Shown piece by piece: positions 47,533 to 57,358 of a DNA stretch of 63,272 nucleotides. The stretch is from Mesorhizobium temperatum. Lineage in GTDB: Bacteria > Pseudomonadota > Alphaproteobacteria > Rhizobiales > Rhizobiaceae. Both the position numbers and the translations under genes were made by a program. The stretch's first letter is position 1, and each line of letters starts with the position of its first letter. The notes below the pieces were generated by a model. That model worked only from the letters and a program-made list of their open reading frames with translations. It had not been told where the DNA came from and searched no databases. Location: contig NZ_NPKJ01000064.1 in NCBI RefSeq assembly GCF_002284575.1, positions 1 to 63,272 on the forward strand. Direction: 5' to 3'.

Positions 47533-47705
47533 GCCTCCGTCTCGACCCGCCTGGCGAGGTAATTCGCCTTGACCGCCCGCCTGCCTGCATCCCGGATGCG
47601 TTGCAGCACCTTCTCGGCTTCAGCCTGAAGCAAATCACAGAGCTTGGCGAGGAAGGCGCGTTCCGGATCGTATTTGTGCGTCACGACCTCCGGCATCGTC
47701 TTCAT
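47517..47705 (-). CDS. 62-residue protein between two hydrolase genes
   Basis: ATG 47705 overlaps the stop of the upstream hydrolase frame (ATGA). The product (MKTMPEVVTHKYDPERAFLA, then an amphipathic helix LCDLLQAEAEKVLQRI and a basic C-terminus) ends inside the start of the serine hydrolase gene by 16 bases. Tight coupling on both sides supports coding. No family was recognised. Confidence 0.55.
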   Translation of the reverse strand: MKTMPEVVTHKYDPERAFLAKLCDLLQAEAEKVLQRIRDAGRRAVKANYLARRVETEAWLAP

Positions 47706-48658
47706 CGACTTGACTCGAAGCGCACTGCGGCCGTGCCGGCTCGCGGATCGAGATCCGGGATGCAGGCATCGGCAGCAGACTCCTGCCCAATATGATGTGG
47801 CGCATAGAGGCTCCCATCCGTTGCGGACGCACGAAACCGCCGAACCATCTCGAAGAAACGATCCTGCCCGGGATCGTCGGCGAGAGCGTTCGTGACGAAC
47901 GCGACCTGATCGCGGGACATCGGCTCGCCGGCATGCCCGCTGCGTTCTATCCAGAAGCTCGGAAAGTTCTGGCGCGGACGACAGGAGTTGGAGCAACTGA
48001 CCGCATATTGATGGATCCAGGCATAGCTCCGCAGCAGGGCTGTATAGCGTGCGCTTCGATGAGGTCCCGTTGGACATTGTCGCTGACGCAGGAGTGAAAC
48101 ACCAACTCGACGTCGCCGGCATAGGCTTGCCAAAGTTCGGGAAACGCCCAATCGAGACAGATCAGGAAGCCGCAGCGTACCCCTTCAATATCAACGGTGA
48201 GCTGCCTATCACCGGGGGCAAAGGCGCGGAGGTCGTTCACCGAGCATCGCCGCTTGTCGTAGCGGCCCGCGATCTCGTCCTGGCGATCGAGGACGAGCAG
48301 CGAGTTGGTCGGCCGTGATTGCGAACTGACCCGGTGGACGGAACCGATCACCACCCAGATGCCACTCTCGTGCGCTTGGTTCCGCACAGCCTCGATTGCC
48401 GCATCCACCGCAAACCAGGAGAAATTTTCCCAATCGGGCCATGAGGCCGGGCCGTAGCCGGAAAGGGCGCATTCGGGGAAGTGGGCGACGTTAGCACCTG
48501 CGGCAGCCGCCCGCTGCATCAGGTTCAGAATGTGCTGGAGATTCTGATCGATGTCGTGCTCTACCGGAAACCTGGCAGGTGGCCACCTTAAGACGGGAGC
48601 GAGCGCCTGTCGCCGAGGGTGGGGTGTCCCAAGTGTAGTCGCCCTGCCACTTCGCCAT
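47702..48658 (-). pseudogene. Carbon-nitrogen hydrolase (nitrilase superfamily), frameshifted
   Basis: Reading from ATG 48658, three frames are needed. The first gives MAKWQGDYTWDTPP and RLKVATCQV; the second (after about 48565) gives FPVEHDIDQNLQHILNLMQR and the catalytic triad Glu (HFPECALSGYG), Lys (YDKRRCSV) and Cys (FLICLDWAFPE); the third (after about 48055) gives SNSCRPRQNFPSFWIERSG and a tail to a stop at 47702. Two small indels thus break an amidase or carbamoylase-like gene. Its neighbours are a serine hydrolase and a C45 acyltransferase, both also damaged. Confidence 0.8.
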
Positions 48659-48726
48659 TGCCGCCTCCTTCGATTCGGATCAGACAGCCACCTTAGCTCG
48701 ATAGCGGGGTCTGTGGGATAAGCAGC

Positions 48727-48770
48727 GGGTCGATCCTTCCCGTTCGCGAAGGTCGCGGAAGGGTCGACCC
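48727..48770. repeat. Inverted repeat between two divergent hydrolase pseudogenes
   Basis: GGGTCGATCCTTCC (48727-48740) pairs with GGAAGGGTCGACCC (48757-48770) with one mismatch. It lies in the divergent intergenic region of the C-N hydrolase and C45 genes and could be an operator. Confidence 0.6.
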
Positions 48771-48859
48771 TTCACGTTCCTGAGCAACGGAGATGGGGGT
48801 GGGAACGACCATTCGGGACGGCGTTGCCGATCCACCCATCTATTGGCTAAAGTCGAACC

Positions 48860-49817
48860 ATGTTGAAACGTTTCATCGCCGCGCGGGAGGATCTACCTGG
48901 AAAGGATTGGTTCGCTCGCTTCACAGCCGGGCGGGTGGAGGCCGAGAGCTGGTATCGCGGACAAGGCTTGGCGTTCCCGCCGACTGTCGATGATTGCAGG
49001 GCCGCTTTGCATAAGCACATGCCAGAGTTGATGCCGCATTATGACAGGGTTTGCGCGCTCGTTGGTGACGACGATTTCGCCCACCGGATGCTGAGCCATT
49101 ACCGCCCACCGCCAAGCACATTCGGCTGTACGCAGGCTGTCTGGCTTGGAGAGGAGGGGCCGGCATTGGTCCGCAACTACGATTTTCCGCTCGATATTGT
49201 TTCCGATCGGTTCGAGATGACCGCGTGGTCCGGCCGTAGGTAATCTCCAAGGCGCAGCGGCCTTGGGGAGGCTGCCTCGACGGCATGAACGAGGATGAGC
49301 TAGTCGCCACCTCGGCGGAAGCCGGGCACAGGGCCTTGGTTTCTCGATCATTCTTGTGATCCGCTACGTGCTCGAAACCTGCCGCCGGGTGGACCAGGCC
49401 ATCGAGGCGCTATCTCGGATTCCGGTCGCGCTTTCCCAGAACGTGACCGTGCTCGATCGGTCCTGTGACTATGCGACCCTGTTCCTCGGCCCTCACCGGT
49501 CCCCGATTGTCTCGCGGGTGAAAGCATGCGCGAACCATCAAGAGTGTGCCGCTGCAGCGGCTGAGTCGATCGAACGGCAGCAGGTCGCGTTGGAGGCGTT
49601 GGACGACCCCGCCATGTCGCTGGAGGGGTTGACTGGTTGCTTTCTGTCGCCGCCGCTCTACTCCCGCCAAATTAGGTCCCCGACCGTTTATACCGCCGTC
49701 TACCAACCGGCCGATGGACGTGTCGATTACCTCTGGCCAGGAAAAAGCTGGTGCCAGCGCTTCGACCAATTTCATCCGGGCGAATACACGCACGACTACG
49801 GCGCACTCCTCCATTAG
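48860..49817 (+). pseudogene. C45 acyltransferase (penicillin acyltransferase-like), frameshifted
   Basis: Ntn-hydrolase of the acyl-CoA:6-aminopenicillanate acyltransferase family. The first frame runs from ATG 48860 to about 49243, with the autoproteolytic GCT site (STFGCTQAVWL). The middle piece is in a second frame (PWGGCLDGMNEDELV), and the C-terminal piece (LGGSRAQGLGFSIILVIRYV, then to HDYGALLH) in a third. Two indels inactivate it. Relatives process N-acyl amino acids or peptides; the natural substrate is unknown. Confidence 0.75.
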
Positions 49818-49924
49818 TGCTCCGCCGCTCCAATGACAGTGAGGTCAGTCTTTCGCGTTCGGCAAGGCGTGGAAGGATGCGAATGGGGTCGAAAGGAATG
49901 CGAAAATTCCGCGATTTTCCTGGT

Positions 49925-50955
49925 AACCTACGCTCGCCGAAAAGGCGCAGACCGAGGAAACCGGCATCACACCGGATGAGCGCCGAGCCGAAATCACCGC
50001 CGCCTATGAGTCTTTGGACACCGCCGAAGCCTTCCGCACCGCGCTTGAGCAGAAAGGCTATATCCTCGCCAAAGGCGACAGGCGCGGCTTTGTGGTCGTG
50101 GACAAATTCGGAAGCCCGCACAGCTCACGCGCTACATTGAGGGCCACAAGGCCGGCGCGATCAAAAAGAAGCTCGCAGCGCTCAGGCCAGAGCAGCTGCC
50201 GTTCGTCGATCAGGCGAAGGAAATGATGCGCCAGCGCGCGCAGGCGTTCGACGACGTGTCTGCTGATGCGTCGGCCAAGGCGGACGAGCTTCGGGAGCAA
50301 CAGGACCGAGAGCGCGAGCGGCTGGAAGAGACGCGCCGGGAAAAGGAGAAGGCGCAGGCCGAAAAGCAAGCCGCACGCCGGCCGGAAATCCAGCAGCCCG
50401 AGCAGGAATTGCTGGCAGCAGGCGGCGCGGCTTGCGCTGCATGCGGCGCAGAAGTCGGAAAAGGAAGGTCTGCTTTTCCGGCTGCGCCGTGCGGTTGCCG
50501 ACCTGATCGCGCGCACGCCCGGTCTGCGCTCCGTCCTCGGTCCCATCCAGAAATTGACGCACCTCGATCCGCGCGAGCGGCACCAGTTGGAAAACGATGC
50601 GCTCGCCCACCGTCACGCGCGCGAAAAGCTGGAGATCGAGCGGCGCAAGCGGTTCCAGTCACGCATCGAAACGAGCGAGCGGCTTTCACGGGAGAGGGCG
50701 CTGCGGCGTGAGCAGCGGCTGCAACAGGAAGCGAAGCTGGAGCGGGAGCGTACGGCGGAGCAGGCGCGCAAGATAGATAACGTGGCGATGCAGGATTTCT
50801 ACGACGCCGCGCGCGATCAGGGTTTGTGGAAGGACAGGAAGTTTGAAGGCGGCGAACTGAGCGAGAGCTTCAACGATGCGGCGGAATTTGAACAGGGCGC
50901 GAACGGGTCGGGGGACGACGAGTCACGGGCTGGCCAACGACGGCATGGGCCGTGA
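49925..50955 (+). pseudogene. 3' part of a conjugative relaxase gene, frameshifted
   Basis: Three frames together read the C-terminal half of a rhizobial ICE/plasmid relaxase. The pieces are TEETGITPDERRAEITAAYE and LEQKGYILAKGDRRGFVVVD (first frame), RYIEGHKAGAIKKKLAALRP with a coiled coil (second frame), and a long Arg/Glu-rich coiled coil such as RERHQLENDALAHRHAREK (third frame). The nicking domain is absent. With the traG fragment it marks a dead transfer region. Confidence 0.75.
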
Positions 50956-51081
50956 GCGTGGCGAGGAGCGAGCGCTCTAACCCAATCACGGCTACATTGC
51001 CAACCTTTTGGAATGCTGCCACTATGGCGAGCGGAAGGATTGGGCTTTATACTGTCCCGCTAACGAGGGGGAGGCGGCTCC

Positions 51082-52005
51082 GTGACTACGCGCCGGCAAT
51101 TCGTCTGTGGTTCCTCACTGGCACTTGCTTCGGCCCTACCCATAGGGCGCGCGGATGCAGCCACTCCTCCGGATACTTCAGCAGTCAACTGCGATGAAAA
51201 GAAGCCTACTCTCGGCATCGACATATACAGTTACTTTCAAGACGCTAACGAAAGAGCCATTCGCAAGAATAATTGCCGACTGACCTGCCTTTATTTAACT
51301 CACTCCATCACCAAAATAGATCACGAATGGATTTCAAAGAAGGATTATCTAGCCGAGCGAGATTGGGGCTTTCTTCCAACCTACATCGGAAGTCAGCGCG
51401 ACAGTCCTGCAGAAGCAGATGGAACGCTGCACGGCGAATCGGCTATAAAATTGATGAAGCAGGCACAATTCCCACGGGGTTCTGTCGTCTACTTCGACAT
51501 AGAGACTCCTAAACGTGCTGGCGGAAAATACGAAGCATACCTTCGCGCTTGGATGAAAGCCGTTTTAAAGGGGGGCTACTATCCAGGCGTCTATGGCTCA
51601 TACCTAATGGTTCCATGGTTAACCAAGATAACAAGCGCCATATGGACTGTTGAACTTCCTGGAAACACGCGCGCCACCCTAGAGAGCGCCGCCCTTCAAT
51701 TCAACAGGAACGTACTGCGCAAAAGCGATCAGACCGGAGAACAGGCCTTATCAGACGTTGGGTCAAGCAGTGAATTCTATGATTTTCTTTTCGAGCAAGG
51801 CATCCTTGCTTACAACCCAAAGCAATTTCCGCAAGGCATTATAAGACAGGGGTGCATTGCCACCCAATATCTCTGGGAGCAGGAGAACCTCCCAGGACTC
51901 CCACCCAAAATGTCTTTCGATTTTGATCGCTCGTTGGTAGCTGACCCGTCCAACGCTCCGAGTATCGCCGTCGCTTTGGGAGTTCAAGACCTGATCCGCA
52001 TCTGA
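51082..52005 (+). CDS. Exported DUF1906 (glycoside-hydrolase-like) protein
   Basis: 307-residue protein starting at GTG 51082 behind GAGGGGGAGG. A twin-arginine-like signal (TTRRQFVCGSSLALASALPI, cleavage near ADAATPP) is followed by a TIM-barrel domain of the DUF1906/Rv2525c type: LGIDIYSYFQDAN, WGFLPTYIGSQRDSP, GSVVYFDIETP and YPGVYGSYLMVPWL. Such domains resemble GH25 muramidases and are thought to act on cell walls, though enzymatic proof is limited. Codon use is distinctly less GC-rich than the flanks. It is followed by a CHAP-like gene after 61 bases. Confidence 0.82.
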   Translation: MTTRRQFVCGSSLALASALPIGRADAATPPDTSAVNCDEKKPTLGIDIYSYFQDANERAIRKNNCRLTCLYLTHSITKIDHEWISKKDYLAERDWGFLPTYIGSQRDSPAEADGTLHGESAIKLMKQAQFPRGSVVYFDIETPKRAGGKYEAYLRAWMKAVLKGGYYPGVYGSYLMVPWLTKITSAIWTVELPGNTRATLESAALQFNRNVLRKSDQTGEQALSDVGSSSEFYDFLFEQGILAYNPKQFPQGIIRQGCIATQYLWEQENLPGLPPKMSFDFDRSLVADPSNAPSIAVALGVQDLIRI

Positions 52006-52066
52006 ATGGCTAGAGATAGGTATCGGACCCGAGTATTGCACTAACCACACAAAAGGGGAGGGATTT

Positions 52067-52717
52067 ATGGCACAACTGGGCGCGTCGACCGTTGCGGAGT
52101 CCCAGGCAACCCGCTCAAGGTCGGATGGAGACGTTATTCCGAAGCTAATCCAAATTGGAAGCGACCCTAAATGCATCAAAAAGGTCCAGGCCATGGCCGC
52201 CAAGACAATGAAGGCAATCGGTTATAAATACCCAAAAAAAGCCTGCGCTGCAACGCTGAGCCATTTTCTTAACGAGGCTGGAATCAACGTGCCTGTGACA
52301 ACTGGTGCGCAAAATCTCGCAGATAGGTTGAGAGTCAACCGGCACTGGGATCGTATAAAAGTAGGAAAGCAACAGCCCGGCGACGTTGGCGTCTGCTACA
52401 GTATTGCCAACGACGTTCCTGGCGCGGACCACGTCTACTTGGTTGTGGAGCGTAAAGACAGCGACTTAATGATAATTGCCGACAATCAAGCGCAGGGGAA
52501 GACTCACACGAGGTATGCGAGTGGAAAAGGGGGGAAGACGCCGACCGAGTATTTCTTACGAGCGCCGCAAGCGAGTATATTTGGTGAAGAACCGGATGAA
52601 GAGAACGACGAAGATAGCTGGCCTGACGAGGACTCGAACGACCTGCCGGAGCCCTTTATGGACGACGGCTCTCCACGACTGATGGATGAGGACGGTTCCC
52701 CGCGACTCATCGATTAA
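52067..52717 (+). CDS. CHAP/NlpC-P60-like cysteine hydrolase with acidic repeat tail
   Basis: 216-residue protein behind a strong ribosome site (AGGGGAGGGATTT). The pattern KKACAATLSHFLNEAG, then KQQPGDVGVCYS, GADHVYLVVE and IIADNQ matches the Cys-His-Asn/Asp triad order of CHAP amidases. The last 45 residues are very acidic and end with a repeated DDGSPRLMDEDGSPRLID. No signal peptide is seen, unlike the partner. Together with the DUF1906 protein it could form a toxin, lysis or wall-remodelling pair (inference). Confidence 0.7.
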   Translation: MAQLGASTVAESQATRSRSDGDVIPKLIQIGSDPKCIKKVQAMAAKTMKAIGYKYPKKACAATLSHFLNEAGINVPVTTGAQNLADRLRVNRHWDRIKVGKQQPGDVGVCYSIANDVPGADHVYLVVERKDSDLMIIADNQAQGKTHTRYASGKGGKTPTEYFLRAPQASIFGEEPDEENDEDSWPDEDSNDLPEPFMDDGSPRLMDEDGSPRLID

Positions 52718-52899
52718 GTTTTTTTTGCTGTGAGGGCGTTGCGCGGGGGCCTTGCCGCTCGCGGCGGCGCTGCCGTTGCCGCCGCCAAGGTGCAGGAGCG
52801 CTCAGAACGCCCAGAGACCATTCGGCGCTCCGACGTCCGTCCATACGTTCCGATCCTCACCAAGGGCTTGTTCCGCTCTCCCCCGATTGCGGCGGGGAC

Positions 52900-53124
52900 A
52901 TGCGCCCGGCGGCCGTCACGCAAGGCAAGAGGAAGCTGCCTCAGATCGTGGATTGCCATCTTCTGGCGGGCGACAGCGACTTCCTCCTGCGTGTCGTTGC
53001 TCCCGACCTGGAGGGCTACTGGCGCTTCCAGATCGAACACCTTGGCCGCATCAAGGGCGTCAGAAACATCAAGACCGAAATCCCAATGCAGAAGATCAAA
53101 CACTCGTGGGAAGTCCCGGTTTGA
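52900..53124 (+). pseudogene. C-terminal fragment of an Lrp/AsnC regulator
   Basis: About 60 residues match the effector-binding RAM domain of Lrp/AsnC proteins: IVDCHLLAGDSDFLLRVVAP, DLEGYWRFQIEHLGRIKGVR, NIKTEIPMQKIKHSWEVPV. The DNA-binding N-terminus is missing. Bases 53125-53855 otherwise show no convincing gene. Confidence 0.75.
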
Positions 53125-53347
53125 TCTGCACAGTGCCCATCGAACGCGTCCACGTATGGCCAGCTGACCATCGGCGTGATGAAGTCACAAAGCGCCTCCG
53201 GTTTTTCGGGTGGGACAGTCAAAGGAAAATACGAGAAGCCTACGGGAACAAACGATTGTCCCACCAACGTTAAGTCTATGATTTTAGAGATTTAGATCGG
53301 CTCGCCCCTAGCAAAACGTTCATCTAATTCCTGGCGCGTTGACGAGT

Positions 53348-53460
53348 AGGTTAAGCTGGTTGCGAACCCCCGCAACCACCTTAACCTGCCGAACAAGAGC
53401 GGCCGTCCAATCATCCGGGCGGCCGTTCTGCTTTCCGGCTTCAAGGCAAGGTGGTTGCGT
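53348..53460. repeat. Strong dyad plus a third motif copy
   Basis: AGGTTAAG-CT-GGTTGCG, loop AACCCC, then CGCAACC-AC-CTTAACCT (53348-53387) is a near-perfect dyad. A third half-site (AAGGTGGTTGCG) occurs at 53449-53460, and a second hairpin (AGAGCGGCCG...CGGCCGTTCT) lies at about 53396-53432. It may be a terminator cluster, a recombination site or the edge of an integrated element. Confidence 0.5.
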
Positions 53461-53855
53461 GTCCGCGATTTGAACCTGCCACGCGGCCCGACGCGTAGTC
53501 GCTTCGGGGGTTGCAATTGAATGCGAGCTAATGGCCGGCGTACGGGACCATACGGAACGATACGGGAAGAGTTCTGATTTTGGCCCACGAAAAAGCCAAT
53601 GAAATCAACGTTCCTGGCACATCCTCCGGGCCCACCATTCAGTCCGCTGGATTTCCGGGTTTTTCGCCCGTCTCAGAATAGCTACGACATTTCCGTGGGT
53701 TAGCGCCGAGTAGTGGCCAACACTTGGCTGAGGCTCCGCAGTGAGCGTCCAAAACACCTGACTTTTGGCCGTCCGTCTCTGTCGGGCGAATTCCGTAGCC
53801 AAGTGTTTGGCAAAGCGATGGTTGGCTGATCAGCCAGATGCACGCCGGATTGGTG

Positions 53856-55540
53856 TCAGAAGCCGAGGAGTGCAGTCTGGCTGGTCCAGGCGTGTGGCAG
53901 GTCAGAGACCCGCGAGAGTCTGTGCGCCGTCAGTTGGACAGGCTGATCACCGGCAACGATGCTGGCCGTTATTTTCGGAGCGAGGAACGCGAAGGGAAGA
54001 AGTCGGCTCACCTCAGACGTGTCGGTGCCGTTGAGCATGGCAACGTCGGTGAGGCTGCGGTTGGCTCCGTCCGTAAGTTGCTCCAGGTAGAGGCGGGCTC
54101 GACGCACAAGGTCGATCAAGGCGCCATCGGGTTCTCGGCTGATGCTGGACCCGTCTGTAAGCACGATCCGCGTCTCGACACCGCGCCGCTTCATACCGAT
54201 TGGACATTCGATCGAAGTTACTGGGGCGCTATCGTTGGGAGGCAGAGTACGGTCGAGAAGCAATTCCGATAGCGAGCGGCGATCGAGTTCGATCGTCAAC
54301 GATCCGGGCTTGAGGGTGATCCTCCGAACGATCTTTTGAAGCATAAATCGCTTCGCTTCCGCAGTGATGCCCAGCACGACCGCATCACTTCTGCCCGCCG
54401 CATCGCCGACTGAATTTCGCCAGCATCGGCCCATTGCTGAATCCAACCAGACAGTTGGGCCTGATCACTGAGAATTCGATTCAGGCGATGCTCAACAACT
54501 GATTCAAGTGCGGGCGCTGGAAGACGCCAACCCGATGACCCTTTCCGGCGTTCATCGATGAACTGTTTTGAGACATAGTAGCGGTAGCGAACACCTTCTT
54601 TTTTCGCGTGAACCGACCGCAATTTCTCACCCGCTTCATCGAAGAGCAGACCGGTGAGCAAATGAGGTTGCGTGACATTGGAATCGCTTCGCCGCCGCGG
54701 CGCCTGCGCGGCGAGAAGTGCCTGAGCCTCCTCGAACGTGCCCGACGTGACGATCGGCTCGTGCTCTCCATCGTAGATCAGATCCTTGTGCTTGATCTTG
54801 CCGATGTAGATTGGGTTCGAAAGCAGGTGGTAGAGATTGCCGCGACCAAACGGCATGGTGACGGCAACAGATCCGTCTTTGCGTTGTCGCGTCCTTGCCG
54901 AGAGCCCGTCACTCGCAACGTCATCGACAAGATCCCGGACCGACTTCAGGGCGAGATAGCGATCGAATAGGTGTCTAACTGTTTGCGCTTCGGTTTCGTC
55001 AATCGCCAGCTTCCGGTTGTCGACGCGATAGCCCAGGGGCACCACGCCGCCCATCCACATGCCTTTCTTCTTCGATGCGGCGATCTTGTCGCGGATACGC
55101 TCTGCTGTGACCTCTCGCTCGAACTGGGCAAAGGACAGAAGCACGTTGAGCGTAAGCCTGCCCATCGATGTCGTGGTGTTGAACTGCTGCGTGACCGAGA
55201 CGAACGAAACAGTGCTGGCATCGAAGATCTCGACGATCTTGGAGAAGTCCATCAGCGACCGGGTGAGGCGATCGATCTTGTAGACGACTACCACATCGAC
55301 CTTCTTATCACGGATATCTTGCAGGAGACGCTGCAGGGCAGGGCGCTCCATCGTGCCGCCCGATATGCCGCCGTCATCATAGTGGTCTGGCACCAGCTTC
55401 CAGCCAAGACCTACTTGCGAAGCGATGAAGGCCGCACAAGCTTCGCGCTGGGCATCGAGTGAGTTGAACTCCTGATCCAATCCCTCTTCGGTCGATTTTC
55501 GTGTGTAGATGGCACAGTTGAGGCGAGGCGTCATCGTCAT
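53856..55540 (-). pseudogene. Large serine recombinase, one frameshift
   Basis: A site-specific serine recombinase starting at 55540 or 55534. The resolvase domain carries the nucleophilic serine in CAIYTRKSTEEG, then SGGTMERPALQRLL and VYKIDRLTRSL; the recombinase domain and zinc ribbon-like region follow. Near base 54390 the frame must shift for the C-terminal part (AKRFMLQKIVRRITLKPG to a stop at 53856). If the shift is real the protein loses its last 180 residues. DUF2924 and DUF3489 genes precede it on the same strand, a common alphaproteobacterial mobile module. Confidence 0.8.
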
Positions 55541-56043
55541 AGCCCAAAGAACCTCGGGCCAGACCAATGGGCGCCGGTAATGCGGCGGGCGACAGCTGAC
55601 AGCGATCCGTACGTGTTGCCGTCAAGCACGAAGCCGTCGTCGACAACTTCGACGATGTGCATTCGGCCATTCCACTCCCGCATCAGGCGGGAGCCGACTT
55701 TTGGCGGAAGAGATCTTAGCGACGACTTCAATGCCCTATCCGATGACGCTGGCCGGGCTAATGGAACTCCGTCCTGGCGATCCGGCCCACTATTGCTCGG
55801 GCGGATAGCATTCGCGTTGGTCCTACGCGTGGTGCCTGTCCCGAGTGTTTTCTTGAGGGTCGAAGGCAAACCACCCAGTCGCTTGGCCTGGAGATGCCAG
55901 GTAGCTGACCGTTCAAGCAACCCACGTTTGACCCCTTTGGGTGGCGGGCAGCCATAAGCCCTCGCCCAAGCTGCTGACAGTTCGTCGCGCGTGAGATCGC
56001 CGACCCCGGCGATCTCACCATCCAAATCAAGTCGCTTGCGCAT
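55537..56043 (-). CDS. DUF2924 protein of the recombinase module
   Basis: 168-residue protein starting MRKRLDLDGEIAGVGDLTRD. The DUF2924 pattern is seen in DELSAAWARAYGCPPPKG, RGLLERSATWHLQ, GSRLMREWNGRMHIVEVV and GNTYGSLSAVARRITGAHWS. Members accompany serine recombinases and probably bind DNA or assist recombination. It overlaps the recombinase start by four bases and follows the DUF3489 gene by five. Confidence 0.88.
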   Translation of the reverse strand: MRKRLDLDGEIAGVGDLTRDELSAAWARAYGCPPPKGVKRGLLERSATWHLQAKRLGGLPSTLKKTLGTGTTRRTNANAIRPSNSGPDRQDGVPLARPASSDRALKSSLRSLPPKVGSRLMREWNGRMHIVEVVDDGFVLDGNTYGSLSAVARRITGAHWSGPRFFGL

Positions 56044-56048
56044 CGAGG

Positions 56049-56420
56049 TCAACCGGCAGTCTTCGTCTCGACAAGGCGATATCGCCGCTGTCCGTCCTTG
56101 CCCGTTTCGCTGAGGACTTCGTGGCCGAGCTTCTTCTTGACGGTGCCGGAGAGGAAGCCCCGGACCGAATGCGCCTGCCATCCCGTCGCATCCATCAGGG
56201 TTTGGATGGTAACGCCCTTGGCCGACTTCAGCTTTTTGAGGACGATGTCGGTTTTGGTCGCCGCCGCGGGCGCTTCGTCCTTGGCTTTTTTGTCCGTCAT
56301 CGAGGCCGTGCCGGATTTCTGGCGCAGCTTTTGGGTCCTGGTGCTCTGGTCGAGCTTGGATGTCGTTTCGCCCGTTTGGGGGTCGGCAGCGGTGGTCGTG
56401 ATGTCAGTGAGGATAGCCAT
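56049..56420 (-). CDS. DUF3489 winged-helix-like protein
   Basis: 123-residue protein. A low-complexity, Thr/Lys-rich N-terminus is followed by the DUF3489 domain (VLKKLKSAKGVTIQTLMDAT, GWQAHSVRGFLSGTVKKKLG), a likely winged helix. It is the first gene of the DUF3489-DUF2924-recombinase unit and is likely involved in DNA binding for the module. Confidence 0.88.
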   Translation of the reverse strand: MAILTDITTTAADPQTGETTSKLDQSTRTQKLRQKSGTASMTDKKAKDEAPAAATKTDIVLKKLKSAKGVTIQTLMDATGWQAHSVRGFLSGTVKKKLGHEVLSETGKDGQRRYRLVETKTAG

Positions 56421-57358
56421 TTCAAATCTCCGTCAGGTTCCAAGTCCGGACCATTCCGGCGCTTGTACTGACCGAAGCCCGCTGTCCTGGCGGGCTGGAG
56501 ATTCTGCTCGGCCTAATCCGCGGCTCTTCTGCTGCGCTGGGAACACCAATGCTTCGTTGCCGTATGAAGTCCAGTCGAATGTCGCTCCTAGTGGTTATTC
56601 GACAGGTTCCCCGAAGGCAGCTTTGCGCCCAATGTCGGCCGTAGAGACCAGCTTTGCCGCTTCCTGAAAGCCGACATCGCCGGCAACGACGCTAGAGGTC
56701 GCGGTTGCGCCAATTCCCGACATTGGCACTCAGCTTTGTGAGTGTCGCGATCCGACCCTTTTCGAGACGTCCATTGTGCCTACAATAAGGGTCATTTTTG
56801 GGGTGGCAAGCGTTGGGTCGGCGATACTGGCGACTGCTTCGTTCGCTTCGAGGTAGTCTCCCGCCGCGGTCACTGGCGACCGATGGCAGGAACCGTTCGC
56901 TCATCCGCAGGCAATCGGGCGCCCTTATCTAGCGCCAGAGTTTGTTGGCGCCGTGACAACAAAACGACATACGCGGCAGGCGTCGGCTCCGTTCTGAGTA
57001 AACCATCGGCACCAGGTTCGCACGCCACAATCCGGCAACGGCGCAGCAGGATCTGCATCGTCCGCTCCTAGTGCGGCAGCCCAGTCTGCCACGCTGCATC
57101 GGTTCCCTTTCCATTGAGCGCATCGACCGTGCTGACATGTGCCGGCGAATCGGAAACGGGCTTCTGGAGTCCGTCCACGATGGCAGGTGTCCACAAACGG
57201 CTCGTCGATGGTGCCAACGTCAGGCGTAAAAGCGATCGAGCCGTCGTTTTGCACAATCCCTAAGAGCTTCGCCCCAACCTCGCAGGGGTAGGAAGGACAC
57301 AAGGGTGGGGAGGCGGGGCGGCGCACAGGTTACAACACCACCTCGATTTCGAAGCCGA
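56421..57358. other. 938-base stretch without a convincing gene
   Basis: Several overlapping open frames exist on both strands, but none shows a recognisable domain, a good ribosome site or consistent codon use. The region separates the recombinase module from the C11 protease operon and may hold the module's promoter. Confidence 0.5.

Noticed and set aside
53440..53500. Possible tRNA or tRNA 3' end on the minus strand (GGTTCAAATC)
   Set aside because: The T-arm stem does not pair and no acceptor or anticodon arm could be built.
56742..57071. Open frame in the 56.4-57.4 kb gap
   Set aside because: The Arg/Ser-rich product shows no domain, and no ribosome site precedes it.
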